Assembly (NCBI RefSeq): GCF_000699445.3
Contig: NC_067195.1
Location: forward strand, 57,874,091 to 57,938,090
Direction: 5' to 3'
Length of the DNA stretch: 64,000 nucleotides
Source: Schistosoma haematobium
Lineage: Eukaryota; Platyhelminthes; Trematoda; Strigeidida; Schistosomatidae
Shown: positions 1 through 11,293 of the stretch, in pieces
How positions within the stretch are numbered: the stretch's first letter is position 1
Layout: each line of letters begins with the position of its first letter
The notes under the pieces: generated by a model
The model's database searches: none
What the model was told of the DNA's origin: nothing
The model's input: only the letters and a program-made list of their open reading frames with translations
Position numbers and translations under genes: made by a program

Positions 1-298
1 TCTCGTGTTAATATAGTAATTTTGTGGATATACAACTGCTTGGCTGATACTGATATTATTTAATTATTAAACTTAGGATCTTTCATAGTATAACTGGTAA
101 GATTTATTCGTGTTAAAATAATCGTACTTCATAAGACCATTAATCTACTTTGAAATCGACAACTCTTTACTGCATAGTTGTTGTCATATTTTTTGTATTA
201 GTCATTAATAAGTAAGTTACACTTAATCATTTCTGAATTTTAAAATTATAGCATTATAATCTTCATGTATGTTTCAGACATTGGTTTTGTAATCGATG

Positions 299-480
299 GC
301 GGAGTGGTAGTTCAGTGGTTAAATTGCTTATTTATCATACACATAATTTCATATTCGATCACGGCTTCACTTAATTTGACTGGACCAATCCGGTGGTATC
401 AGCGATCCTCATATTTAAAGCATGGCTAAAGGACAATTACAGGAATTTGTATGTGGCGAATTAGTTAGTAAATAAATAGT
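299..480 (+). repeat. tRNA-like SINE relic
   Basis: TAGTTCAGTGGTTAAATTG resembles an A-box and ATATTCGATCACG a decayed B-box. The following sequence is unlike families A and B. Not a tRNA gene, because no cloverleaf can be drawn. Confidence 0.3.
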
Positions 481-640
481 TCTATAATTAATAAAACTAC
501 TAATAATATGTTGGTTTCAATATAAAATTACATTGATCATCATTTCATGGGTAAGTAGGATTTTATCTGAACATCTAGAAACATACATTCATGAAACCTT
601 CAACTATCAACAATAATTTCTACTTCATTGAAATGTATAG

Positions 641-1002
641 TGTTAGGATAGTCGGAAAAATATACCAATAATTATCGTGTTAAGTCTATGGTGGCCTTGG
701 ACCTTAAATGTACACTCCCTATTGGTCGATATTTGTTTCACTTGTTAAATATTGTGTAAATGTTGTTTTCTATTTTATGGTACGATGTGGTTTGTTTGTT
801 TGGTATATAAATAGGGTATGTCTGCAATACAATGATTCACAACTCAGAGGCTGTGACTTGCGTTCTAGACTCAACTGGCTGGGCTAGACAGGGAAGCACG
901 GCCAATCAGGACACTAGGTCATTCACTGCGTGTTTTCCGTGTCACTGTAATCGATCGATAAATACGCTGCTCCATATAACCTGTAGTCCACCCGTTACAA
1001 CA
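641..1002 (+). mobile_element. Solo LTR, family 1
   Basis: Begins TGTTAGGATA and ends TTACAACA. It carries GGTATATAAA (TATA-like) near 802 and the CTCAACTGGCTGGGCTAG block shared with the copies at 36859, 37752 and 44982. Flanks TATAG / CATAG are a 5-bp duplication with one change. It is about 120 bp shorter than the other copies, through loss inside the first half. Confidence 0.7.
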
Positions 1003-1317
1003 CATAGTTACTTGAACTAATAACACTGAAATTTGAAAATTGTGGAATAACTTACTCTTTAGTGATCTATATTTTAAGAAGTGAAATGTCCAATTATTTA
1101 TCAATAATGTCATGTTAACTATGAGATCAGTCATTCATAAGTTTCTATATTTACATGGTTAAGAATGCTAAAGAAATATCCCACTAAAATAAAGATGTGC
1201 TGTTTTTATCATTATAAATCAAAAATCACTCAAATGCATTAATAAGGTTACATCTAATCAAAATAAGAATAAAATATCAACATGTAATTTTGTAAGCGAA
1301 AATGAATAGTGTCTAGA

Positions 1318-1565
1318 TGGGTTCGAGTCCCAAAGTGAACATCAGCTCTAAGATACAGATACATCCTGCTGACGAGTCCCAACTAGGAAGAAATACGCGC
1401 CCTGGGTTCCACTGCTTGCCACTATCCATCTTTGCTCATAATGCTTGTGGATTAAGGCCATATCGAAGTAATATGCACAGCAGGCACATATACCAATAAG
1501 TGACTGATCAATTGCAGTCCTAAATATTAATGAAAAGATTCAAGTAAAACAATACCAAGTGAATG
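1318..1565 (+). repeat. Sm-alpha hammerhead SINE, degenerate
   Basis: GGGTTCGAGTCCC (B-box), then CTGACGAGTCCCAACTAGGA and AGAAATACGCGCCC. The core GAAA is shifted by substitutions in stem II and the cleavage triplet is altered, so self-cleavage is unlikely. The tail CCATCTTTGCTCATAATGC to ACCAAGTGAATG follows the family pattern. Confidence 0.75.
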
Positions 1566-1910
1566 AAATTTTTGCAGAATAAAATGAATAACAGAAATCA
1601 TTTAAAATGGATTCAACAATACAAGAACCACAGAAATTTTCTTTTGATCGATTGTAGTTGTTATACTATCTTAAGGAATACCAAAAAATTGTTTAAAGTG
1701 AATTTTAAAAAATAATAATTTTAATCGTTTAAAGATCCGCGTCATATTAAAAGACTAGTATTTTTGAACGAAGAATATTCTTATCGATAAATTCTCTTCA
1801 GGTTCTACAATTCATATATCTAAATTAATAATCGGAAAAATGGTCAGGTTAAGAGCATAGTATATCGTTTAAAGCATGTGAATTTAGGATTGTGATATTA
1901 TTATTTTTTA

Positions 1911-2038
1911 ACTCCGCCTGAAGTATCTCCGGGGCCTACTGCCGGTCCCAAGCCCGGATAAAGTAGAAGGGTTGGGCATGGGGTTATCGTCCCCATCCCG
2001 TAGAAAACTAACTCGCTAAAAAAACGCTAACCAGAAAA
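1911..2038 (+). mobile_element. RTE 5'-leader-only fragment
   Basis: Starts ACTCCGCCTG and ends at CTAACCAGAAAA. It matches only about the first 125 nt of the full RTE element at 12558, including the GGGCATGGGG hairpin. No endonuclease or RT sequence follows. ATATTATT-rich sequence borders both sides, which could be a degenerate target duplication. It lies in the loop of the inverted repeat 1745-2676. Confidence 0.7.
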
Positions 2039-2391
2039 TTAATAATATTATTTTTATTATTCGTATTATTGGTTAAACATCGTTAATCTCCCCTATACAT
2101 GATTCATTCACTTCGCATTCATTCCTCCGTATTACGTCTTATTTATTTGATCGAATTGTAATTGCACTATTATTTCTCTCACCCTATTTGACCCATATTT
2201 ATTCTGATCATGGATCTTAAAATTTCACTTAACATATACGCAGATTCTAGTTAACATTCTATATGTCATATGTGACTGGAACCCAGTGCCATTCGTTTCA
2301 AACATTGATTGGATGACCTATTCAGTATACAGTAAAACAAAGAACCATATACCTATTTATATTCGATAATTTTGTTGTTTGATTATATTTT

Positions 2392-2505
2392 CCTTGAAAA
2401 AGCTTGAACCAGATTACCAGGAGAAACGTTGGATTTACTTCAAATTCTTTCGTTGAGATTTAACAAATACATATTCTTCCTCTTTAATGAGTCACATCAA
2501 CATTA
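2392..2505 (+). mobile_element. Penelope-associated terminal fragment with hammerhead-like relic
   Basis: Contains CTTGAAAAAGCTTG, an accompanying stem arm and GAGAAACGTTGGATTTAC. The same module occurs inside the Penelope element at 21530-21600 and at 20550, 43140 and 44588. It is joined upstream to a piece that elsewhere follows an Sm-alpha SINE (43200-43310, inverted). Confidence 0.5.
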
Positions 2506-2676
2506 ACAATTTTATTGTATTTTGTTTATCACAATCCTAAATTCACATGCTTTAAACGATATACTATGCTCTTAACCTGACCATTTTTCCGATTATTAAT
2601 TTAGATATATGAATTGTAGAACCTGAAGAGAATTTATCGAAAAGAATATTCTTCGTTCAAATACCAGTCTTTTAAA

Positions 2677-3430
2677 AATAATTTTGAAAGATAACTGAAT
2701 TTTAATACAATTTATTATAAAGTATAATAAGTAAATTCAATTACCCAATACTTTAGCTTTAATAACAAGTATGAAGTTTACTGGTGAAACTATTTCAAAG
2801 TATTCAGATGTAAATCAATTTATGAAATCCTTTATTGAAAGTAATTACAATTAAATTAATAATTGAGAGAAATCATCATAAATTATCACTTACTAATGTA
2901 CATTTTTATGTGTGTGCTTTTCGATGCATATGTGTCTTCTTACCTATTCATCTTCATTGTTCCTTTGACCTACATGTAAAGTAAGTCAACAAGTAACACG
3001 TTACTTGATATACCGTTCAGTTTGACTACCGACTTGATCCTGAACGGTTTAGCTTCAGAACACGTATGCATGAAATAAATCCGTTTTGCGTTGTTAATAG
3101 TACTTTCTGTAAAAAGGATTCAATTTAGGTATTATAGACGTGATTGATCTGAGATATGTGAACACGGGATCAAACCACTGGAATTAGACAACCAACAGTT
3201 CTCAGAATTACTGAGAATAACCTTACAGAACCACTTCATACGAAGTCTGAGTATTTTAATTCTCTTTCTTTCACACATGTATCATCAAAATGAAAAAAAT
3301 GATAGATATTATCTCTATTGTTTGTTTTTTGGTTTTTCTTGGGTTCTTCAAATAAAATTCAGTTTATGAGAATTCGGACACAGATTGAACTGTAAAGTAA
3401 ATACTTCTCTTGGATTAGTTATGCATCACA
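2677..3430. other. Intergenic, nothing recognised
   Basis: AT-rich sequence without long frames or family similarity that I can see. Confidence 0.5.
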
Positions 3431-3782
3431 CAAACAGATACAGTAAGAAAAGGTTATTCTTGTAGTATGGATCGATTCAAATGAGTTGGTTGAAAGAAAG
3501 TAGTGAATTTCTCATGCATGTGCATAGTAAGGATTAAAGGTGGAAATCAAATATTCGAAAATGAATGTTTCATAAGGAGATACGATAGATGAAACGATGT
3601 GATGAGTATTTGTAATGCGAATCTTCAGACTTCGAGAAACTAGTTTATCTAACCTTCAACCTCAATATGAACTCTCCATTATTATTACTGCTTACTAGTA
3701 TTGTGATGTTAAGGTGAATTTAAAACTAAATTGTTTATGTAGTTTCTTTTATCTAATTAAAAATTTAGTAGTGAAGATTTTC
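3431..3782 (+). repeat. 350-bp direct repeat, copy 1
   Basis: Nearly identical to 11531-11885, from CACAAACAGATACAGTAAG to AGTAGTGAAGAT, differing at only a few positions. No ORF, tRNA-like box or ribozyme motif was recognised. Confidence 0.9.
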
Positions 3783-5033
3783 AAATATAAAATTACTTGG
3801 TGACACAACCCTGTGTGTCTTTTATATGTCGGAAATTTTTTTATCTTATTCATGGTCAACTGTTTCATTAGCCCTAAAAGAGTCCTAATAAGTTTAAGAT
3901 TTGTTTAAGTGGTTTAATAATTGGATTTAGTGTGGCATAACTCTCAGTTTTCGCATATTCGATATTATGTTTTTTGATATTTGGATTGGTATTACAAATG
4001 TTCGTCTTAGAAAAATTAACCAGAACCAAAAATCTTTCAGTGTTCAATGATTCAAAGCTTCTCAAACAATCAACTTTTGGATAATTGAAGGAGAATATAA
4101 GATATAAAATAAGAAAACAGTTCATGAAAAATCCAACAGCCTAATTCGTTTTGAGCCTGATCTGTGAAAAATTAACTTTTCTAGAGAATTGTCTCCGTCA
4201 TGGAGATAGTATGTCGAATTCACTCATAAACTGTCGTTATTTTTAGTCTAAATATCTGCTTTAATTTATATGTGAAACGTTTTACATGGAAATATCTTTC
4301 AGGAATTCAGCAATAAAGTTTAGATTATTGGTGTTCGGTACCATGAACTACTTTTTAGGTTAGTCAGTTTATTACTTTTTGAGGTGCTAAGGCATCAAGA
4401 GTTATTAGACTTGTACAGATAATTAAGTTGGAATTAATTTATAGATGATGTTTGCTATTATTCATACCTTTCTCAATTTGATTCTGTTTGTTCAATTCAT
4501 GTTCTTGACTGTTAATTGACTGTTGTTTAGATCGACTTGTTAATTTACTTCTGAAAAAAATGAATGTAAGTAGTGCAAAAATTACAAGATTCATATACTA
4601 ATGGTAAAAGATCTGAGCAGCGAGGAGAAAAATACTATTTACAACTATTATAATTATGATATTATTGTTTTTATTTCTTTTAATACTACCAGCGGAAAGG
4701 TATATAAAATGTTTTCCATTTCGTTTTGTTTTATTTTAACACATTTTTAACAAAAGAGACGTTTTTCAGATAACTGTAGTGAACTTTTAGGATTAATCGA
4801 CAGATCTCAGTATTTTGGGCTGAATGATTGGTTTTACCCATTGTGACCTTCGTAGTGACATATGGATAATATTGGCTTAATAAGGGCTTCAGACATTAAG
4901 CTTAGAATGAAGCAGACTGTCAACTTAAATGGCCGTAAATTCTGAAAAAGAAGAGAGGTTAGAGTTACTGACCAGAAGACATGATAGTTAGTGAAATAGC
5001 CCTATATGGACCACTGGAAGTTCATGATAATGG
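3783..5033. other. Intergenic, nothing recognised
   Basis: An 83-codon minus-strand frame at 3874-4125 has low-complexity hydrophobic composition and no motif. Nothing else stands out. Confidence 0.5.
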
Positions 5034-5600
5034 TTGGTGAACAACATTCCTCCCAATAAAAAAGAGTACACCATCAAACTCTGTCCTAGGCCCTCAAATG
5101 CCCTGGTACGACCGAGAGTGGAGAGAGTCCGCTCTCCCTCTCAAAATGCTCTCACATGGCCACGCGTATATAGCCTCTGCCAGGGAAGTCCTGCTCACTG
5201 CCTTCTCTTGGCGAGGGTGTTGTTTACGAAAATGAGAGGACGAAAAGCGAATGTTTGGCACTTCAACCGGATTGGTAGACACGAAGACTCCACCTAGGAG
5301 AGTTGGAAAACCCTGATTCCAAATCAATGGTGGACATGGGCTACAGTACCCTGAGGGACCAAATGGCATATGAACCAGTCGTTGTTCACCGGCTACCATT
5401 GGACTGCATCTCCTTACGATGCTGCACTGCCTTGTGGATCAGACCTTTAGTCGAAGGCTCCGAGTGTGGCCCCCTAAGAAAACCACCTGCTTCGGTTTGG
5501 GCACCCGGGCAGTATCGCAGCCCTTACACAATTCAAGTGAGATCTGTGTGGCACATATGTATCTAGTGTCCCCTCGTACCAGTATTTATGTGTTCAAATA
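5034..5600 (+). mobile_element. GC-rich retroposed block with A-rich end
   Basis: Clearly less AT-rich than its surroundings and without a long ORF, ending CAAATAAAATAATAAAATAA. It looks like the 3' UTR of a non-LTR retrotransposon or a SINE derived from one. I recall similar sequence at the 3' ends of schistosome Perere/SR3-type elements but cannot confirm it. Three overlapping short frames here (60-101 codons) show no domain and are probably by-products of the base composition. Confidence 0.5.
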
Positions 5601-5629
5601 AAATAATAAAATAAAAAAATCCTTTACAG

Positions 5630-5835
5630 CAGTTTCTTGTTGCTATTCATCCTTTTGATGTCTGCCTCCGATCCGAGACTCAATGTGTTCTTTGATCTTC
5701 CTCCTTTCCTTCTGCATTCAGAATTCCAAGTTAACGCTTGCATCGTGATGCATTTCGGTGATTTTCGTAATGGATGTCTTATCCACCTTCAACGTCTCTT
5801 CGTGATTTCCTCTTCAGGTGGAAGCTGGTTACATA
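5630..5835 (-). mobile_element. RTE 3'-region fragment, truncated at both ends
   Basis: The minus strand aligns to the RTE C-terminal region (LPPEEEITKRR, then a KRKGGRSKNTL-like stretch). The 3' end is cut where the GC-rich block 5034-5600 begins, which suggests that block inserted into or next to it. Confidence 0.65.
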
Positions 5836-6394
5836 TTGTTGTTGATAATAGCTATTGTATTTATTCATTGAATTGAATCTTAAGCCAATTAGTTCTCATT
5901 GGATTGCATGAAAACTATTTACTTTATTCTTTAATCTAACTTAAGTCACTAAGATTAAACTAGAAAAAAGTGTTTTATAAGCTTCATCGATTATAAGTTC
6001 ACTTGGCCATACTGATACTTCATGAATTTGTAGAATGATATTGAACTCATGATATCATATCATAAATTTTATATCTCAGTAATTCATATATAAGTTTAAA
6101 ATTAAGCACGTGAGAATCATTTCGTAAAGTTAATGAATAAGAGTAGGCAACAATGAATAATATGAACTACAAAATGATATATACAAATTCTAGCGAGATC
6201 AGTTCGTCGAACTCAGATTAATACCGGTTAGATCCCAAACAAAACAAACTATAAAGTAAATTGAATAAGAAAATTGTATCAAAATGTATTTATTTGTTCT
6301 TAAGTTAATTATTTTGAATATATTCGTTTAATTGTGCTTCTGTGTAATTTTAATTTTGATCTTTCATTTCAGTTAATACTTATTTGTACACATA

Positions 6395-6785
6395 AACTCA
6401 CTTACTTACTTGCTTACTTACTTTACTTTACTGACTAACACCTGTTACTCCCAGTAGACCATAGGCCACCGACCAGCATTCTCCAACCCACTCTGTCCTG
6501 GGCCTTCTTTTTTAGTTCCATCCAGTTCTTGTTCATTTTTCTCATGTCTATTTCCATTTTCCGGCGTAATGTGTTCTTTGACCTTCCTCTTCTCCATTGT
6601 TCTTGAGGATTCCAAGTAGGGGCTTGCATTGTAACGCAGTTGAGTGCTTTCTTCAATGTATATTCTATCCACTTCCAGCGCTTCTTCTTGATATCTTCCT
6701 CCGCTGGGATTTGGTTCGTTCTCTCCTACAGTAGGTTGTTGCTACTAGTGTCTGGCCAACGGATCCTAAGTATTTTGCAAACTGT
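6395..6785 (-). mobile_element. 5'-truncated RTE 3' end
   Basis: The minus strand reads the last 130 codons of the RTE ORF ([11 protein letters not shown], then [15 protein letters not shown]) and a TAAG-type tail at 6400-6430. GTACACATAAAC before the tail and GTAAACATTAAAC after the truncation point are a likely imperfect target duplication. Confidence 0.8.
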
Positions 6786-7052
6786 AAACATTAAACAAAT
6801 TAAATATTACAAATGAACTGACTCAATGTGTCACTCATTCTTTTTTAAATCAAAAAGTGTTTAAATTATGTAATTAATTACTGAGATTGTTGATTTTTTA
6901 TAATTATTGATCTGGATAACTGTTTTGTATATAATTTTTAGTAAATGAATTTTTGACTAGTGAGTAGATCAGATTTATTCCAACATATCTCATTTAGTTA
7001 TCAAATTTTTCTATATATACCTGAAAGTCCCTATTCAATTATTCTTCTTACA

Positions 7053-7330
7053 TCAGTTGTGAGGTAGTAACTCACTGATGGCAATGGTGGATGTGTCGCT
7101 CAATTTCGTGGATTAGTTGAAGTTAGACACTAACACCGTTGGATGCCGGCTCAGTGGTATAGTTGGTTAAGCGACTGGCGCGAGACCGATACGTCCTGGG
7201 TCCGAATCCCGCGGGGCAGGGTCGTGGATGTGCACTGCTGGGGAGTCTCACAATAGGATGAAACGGCCGTCCAGTGCTCCCAGGTTTTCCATGGTAGTCT
7301 AGCTTCAACGGACTCATGATCTCAACTGTT
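7053..7330 (+). repeat. tRNA-like hammerhead SINE, family B
   Basis: Canonical order: GCCGGCTCAGTGG and TTGGTTAAGCG (A-box), GGGTCCGAATCCCG (B-box), GCACTGCTGGGGAGTC, GATGAAACGGCCGTCCAGTG, CAGGTTTTCCATGG. CTGGGGA in place of CTGANGA disables the core. About 0.9 kb upstream of the MAPEG gene. Confidence 0.75.
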
Positions 7331-7440
7331 TACATCAGTTTTGTTATTTTACTAAATTTAAGAATTAATTTAGTGAAACATTTCATTGGTTTCCAAGTAA
7401 TTGTTATTATTTCAAATGTTATAGTTGTTTTATCAGTTTA

Positions 7441-7835
7441 AGGGTTGTGGAGATTGTAAAGTTTTTGATAAAAATCATGAGTCATTTGAAGCTAGACCAT
7501 CATGGAAAACCTGGAAGCACTGGAAGGCCGTTCCGTCCTAGCATGTGACTCCTCAGCAGTGTGCATCCATGATCCCGCACCCCACGAAATTCGAACCCAG
7601 GAGCTATCAGTTTCGCGCCAGGCGCTTAACCAATTAGACCACTGAGCCGGTATCCAATGGTGTTAATGTCTAACTTCAACCAATCCACGAAATTGCACGA
7701 CCATCTTACATTGTACTGAAGTAGACACCTGTTTCTACCCGACACGCCTTAGCTCTACTGGTCACGGCTTCTCACTAGAACTCCGAGAATTTTCTCACGA
7801 AGCTAGTCACTAGTGAGCACGTAGTTGTTTTAACA
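7441..7835 (-). repeat. tRNA-like hammerhead SINE, family B, long copy
   Basis: The minus strand includes the upstream part (TGCTCACTAGTGAC, GGATTGGTTGAAGTTAGACA), tRNA-like boxes and the hammerhead with CTGAGGA kept but GAAA changed to GGAA. It forms an inverted pair with the copy at 7053-7330, about 110 bp apart. Confidence 0.75.
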
Positions 7836-8139
7836 TGGGATTCATTAGATGCTTCATTTCAGGTTTAATACTAATGACAGTAACTATTTAAGTGACGTTA
7901 AGTCCAATCTAGATTTTTTCTTAAACTATTTTCAATAAGGGTAGGGATAGTTTGCTTTATTTTAGAATGGCTTATAGTTTTTCTACAAACTAGGTTTTGT
8001 AAACAACTTTTCACTTTATAAGTGTCCAATAACCGGAACTTCATATAGCTGATTTTGTATCCTTTCTTTATTCTTTGATTGTATCATATGATACGTTTAT
8101 GACTGTTGTATTTCAACTAATAAAAACAAAGATATCTGA

Positions 8140-8210
8140 CCAACCAATCACTAACTTACTAGATGAATATATCAATATATAAAGGTAAATTTTAGGAAGA
8201 AGTGAGTCAG
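8140..8210 (+). promoter_or_regulatory. Possible core promoter of the MAPEG gene
   Basis: A CCAAT box (8144-8148) precedes TATATAAA (8176-8183) by about 30 bp. The TATA box lies 83 bp before the ATG, so a start near 8206-8212 would leave a 5' UTR of about 55-60 bases. The arrangement is visible; its function is inferred, because such AT-rich motifs are common by chance here. Confidence 0.4.
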
Positions 8211-8265
8211 ACAATTGGCTTAACTGGGGGAATTTATTCACTTAAAATTTGAAAATATTCAGGAT

Positions 8266-8758
8266 ATGAAAACTAGTGATATGAGAGGAGCTTTTGCTTT
8301 CTATGGAAGTATTCTAGCCTTCAAAACTCTAATTCTTGCAGGGGTTACAGTTATCAAGCGCTTGCAAAACAAGGTAAAGATATTATTTCTTAATTTATTC
8401 ATAATCTAATCTTTAATTAGTCTTTCTGTAAAGACCAACCACATCCTGAGGTACAATCTATACAGAGGTAATTTTAATATTTTCTTTTAAAATAACTAAC
8501 AATTCAAGATGTCATTCAAACGATTTAGAAAATTTGGTACCATTTCTATTTCTTGGTCTACTCTACTGTAGTACAGATGCACCAGCTACAGTTGGATTAT
8601 GGCATTTTAGAATTTTTGCACTAGCTCGAATTTTACATACACCAGCTTATTTATTTACAGATGGGAGATTTCCTAGAGGATTGATATTTCTTATTGGTTA
8701 TCTTATCAATATTTCATTAGCATTAAAATGTATTACATATTTTTCTGGAATATGGTAA
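8266..8758 (+). CDS. MGST1: MAPEG protein, microsomal glutathione S-transferase 1 / PGE synthase-like
   Basis: A small integral membrane enzyme of the MAPEG family, which conjugates or isomerises lipophilic substrates with glutathione in ER and outer mitochondrial membranes. Three exons join in frame: 8266-8373 (residues 1-36), 8421-8467 and 8509-8758, giving 134 aa against about 150 for animal MGST1. Both introns are GT-AG and only 47 and 41 bp long. Residues 7-31 form a first membrane segment. The short middle exon ends in PEVQSIQR, and across the second junction the reading continues RCHSNDLENLVPF, the family's R-x-H-x-N-D-x-E-N glutathione-site signature. HFRIFALARILHT and two more hydrophobic segments follow. 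Start: ATG 8266 is the first in frame after a stop at 8221; Met6 is an alternative. The MGST1/PTGES group is secure from the signature, but the exact orthologue is inferred. The symbol marks nearest family, not proven orthology. The region just upstream is packed with SINEs. Confidence 0.9.
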
Positions 8759-9893
8759 ACATTAATGGTTAGACGATTTACCTCAGGGAAATTTTGTATT
8801 TCGTTGCTTTTTTTATTGTTTTTTTCTTTCTTTAATAATATGTTCATGTTTATTGATTTTGTTTGTTAATTCTAAAGTTTATTTTACGTTCCTAGTTAAT
8901 TATTACACTGTGGCGGATAATATAAACATATTATTATTACCATTATTATTATTATTGTCATCATTATTACTTGGTATTAATCGACTTGTAATACTCTTAT
9001 TTCTTATAAGTAATGCAATAATTTTCAAAAATATTTTGGGGTTACGTAACATATTTTATTAAACACGTACAATCCAATTTATTATTTGGCGAAAAATTAT
9101 ATTAATCATTGCAGAAAACATCCGTGATGATGTTTTAACTGCAGTTGAATCGACAACTGCATCTCTGTGCTAATGGGATGTGACAACTCGAACTGATGTA
9201 CGTACGTACGTACGAAGTTCTACGTTGTTACTGACTGACTGACTGACTGAACTGCCTACAAGATTTATATTGGAATACCCGATACGGATATATTTTATTC
9301 AGTAATACTATTCTTTTTTATCTAGTTATATTATTATTATAAAACTAATATAGAGAAATAGTGGAATAAGAACTTGGAGAATAATATATGATTTTATGTT
9401 TGCATTCTTACGAGGGCCAGGATAAACTAAAGACAGAATAGGAATTAGAAATGGACTAAGAAACTAAGGAATAACATGACATTAACGATGATATAGAAAG
9501 CATAAAAATACTGTAATGAACGAAGAATTGGTTAAAACAAACTGATTTATCCTAATTCACCTACTGAATTTGTAAAACACATACGAAAGAAACGTCGAAT
9601 ATATAGTTTTCATATCTTACTTAAATTGTTGTTGACTCACTTCATCATTTTTTCATTCATGGTAATATATTGCTTACATCAGACTTTGTTCCTCCACACA
9701 TTACTTTTCTCTCCTGTCAGTAGGAATCTTAATACTTAATCCTAGTAATTATTACTTAAATATAGCCATATAGGTAGCACATGCCACAATATATCTCCTA
9801 AAACAAAAAGCCAGTTACTGAACCATCGTGCATTAGTTGCTTGCCCACTCAGATAAATAGATTTTCACTGAAATCACAAACAGATCCAATTTA
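8759..9893. other. MAPEG 3' flank
   Basis: AT-rich sequence with ATT runs and the microsatellites near 9200. No clear AATAAA directly after the MAPEG stop. Confidence 0.5.
9194..9254. repeat. Tetranucleotide microsatellites
   Basis: GTAC/TACG repeats (9196-9213) and TGAC repeats (9233-9249) lie about 440 bp after the MAPEG stop codon. Confidence 0.85.
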
Positions 9894-9894
9894 C

Positions 9895-10175
9895 ACAATC
9901 ACAGAGAACCTGAAAGCACTGGATAAACGTTCCTTCTCAGTATGGGGGTCTTCAGAATCATCATGAGTAGTTAAGAGTTAAATTTATAAACCGTTGGATT
10001 CGGAATCAATTGTCCATAGTTTAAGCGCTCAAGCAAGAAAAAGAAGATTCTAGGTTTAATGCCTGCGTGCAGGATCGTCTATGCACAGTGCCGAGGCGTC
10101 TCGTGCTAGTACGAAATGGCAGTTCAGTGCTTCCAGGTATTCAATAATTGTCTACTTTAGATTGGTTCGTAATTT
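9895..10175 (+). repeat. Family B SINE, very degenerate
   Basis: A reverse relic (AACCTGAAAGCACTGG, 9907) is followed by a forward relic (AAACCGTTGGATTCGGAATC, then GTACGAAATGGCAGTTCAGTG and CTTCCAGGTATTC). No intact ribozyme core. Confidence 0.5.
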
Positions 10176-10339
10176 TAATGAAATCCAAAAAACTCCCCAA
10201 CCCCATTATGACGTTGAGGTTTTCGATCATACTTTTCTTGCCTTTCGGTTTTTTGAAACATTTACCATGATATATAAAATTTATTCTTTAAATAAACCGA
10301 AGTTCATATTGGCTACAAAATAAGTGGTTAGTTTAATCC

Positions 10340-11293
10340 AAGCTAAATAGATACAGATGTTTCATAGCGCATAAATATGAATAAAAATGTTTTTAATTCG
10401 GAATTCATAAAATTGTAGTATATCAGAACAGGTTTGGAAAGGGTTACATTTTTGGAACTATCCTACTGGAAAACATCATTTATGTATACCTAATAAATAT
10501 TTTAATATTTTTCGTATTGCAAGCTTCGGGATGACGCCTAAACTCTTGTTATACATTTTACCTTCTGATGTATGATAGTGGAAGTAAGATAATATTGGTC
10601 GCTGAGCTTGGATAAACGGGTACTTAGGCTACGGTATATTAAATACATGATTTCCTTTCTTCTCATTGATTTCTACTCCGGACTCACTTTAAGTGACTGC
10701 TTGTAATTTTGCTGAATAAAGTATTATCTAATCCATACTCTAGTTCGTATTTCTGGGTCGTGAATTCTGGATCCGAAATAACGTGACTAGTCTCATTATC
10801 ATATCAACGTATTATTGAATTATAGGTGAGAGAAACATATATTTTAAACCGTCCGTTATATCACCTTTCTTGTGTTATTATTAATTAACTATGGATTTAT
10901 TATTGAGTTTTCCTTCACTTGTTGCAGTCATGTACATATTGTGATTTTCTTATTATTCTACTGTGCGTTCAGTTAGTTAATCACACAAGCTTATAGTTAT
11001 AATGAGTACAGTTATAATAGAAGCCTTATCTCTTTTCTGAATTCGTATCCTGACTCCCTACTATGCTGAAGAGGAGCTGCATTCTAGAACAATAAGAATG
11101 AGAGATATTGGTGTACAAGGTTGTATGTTATAAGTCCAAACAGATCTAAATTGATATAGGTTATCCAATAGATATAATTCATATTCATCTAAAGCATTTG
11201 ACTGGAGGACATATCAGAAGTCACAAAAAACTAACCAATATATTTTCCCTTAACGTTTGAAATGTATTAATTAAATATTAATTGTTTGCGTGT
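10340..11293. other. Intergenic, possibly LTR-like near 10560-10850
   Basis: The stretch around TGAATAAAGTATTATC (10712) is less AT-rich and has a polyadenylation-like signal, as in an LTR. I see no ends or second copy, so it is not called. Confidence 0.3.

Larger units (their letters stand above)
1745..2676. repeat. Large inverted repeat 1 (arms about 150 bp)
   Basis: Left arm 1745-1897 and right arm 2527-2676 are reverse complements with a handful of differences (for example AAAGACTAGTATTTTTGAACG against CGTTCAAATACCAGTCTTT). The 629-bp loop contains the RTE leader fragment, an Sm-alpha-linked piece and a Penelope-associated module. Confidence 0.85.

Noticed and set aside
3874..4125. 83-codon minus-strand frame
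   Set aside because: Hydrophobic, low-complexity translation without a domain, in AT-rich intergenic sequence; expected by chance.
5094..5566. Overlapping frames of 87-101 codons on both strands
   Set aside because: They lie in a GC-rich repeat block where stops are rarer; no motif and no consistent frame.
7140..7215. tRNA-Leu-like sequence (also at 23770-23830 and 35962-36030)
   Set aside because: The same boxes recur in every family B SINE copy and the cloverleaf is incomplete.
8853..9062. 69-codon frame rich in Leu, Ile and Ser after the MAPEG gene
   Set aside because: It is produced by ATT repeats; no start context or domain.
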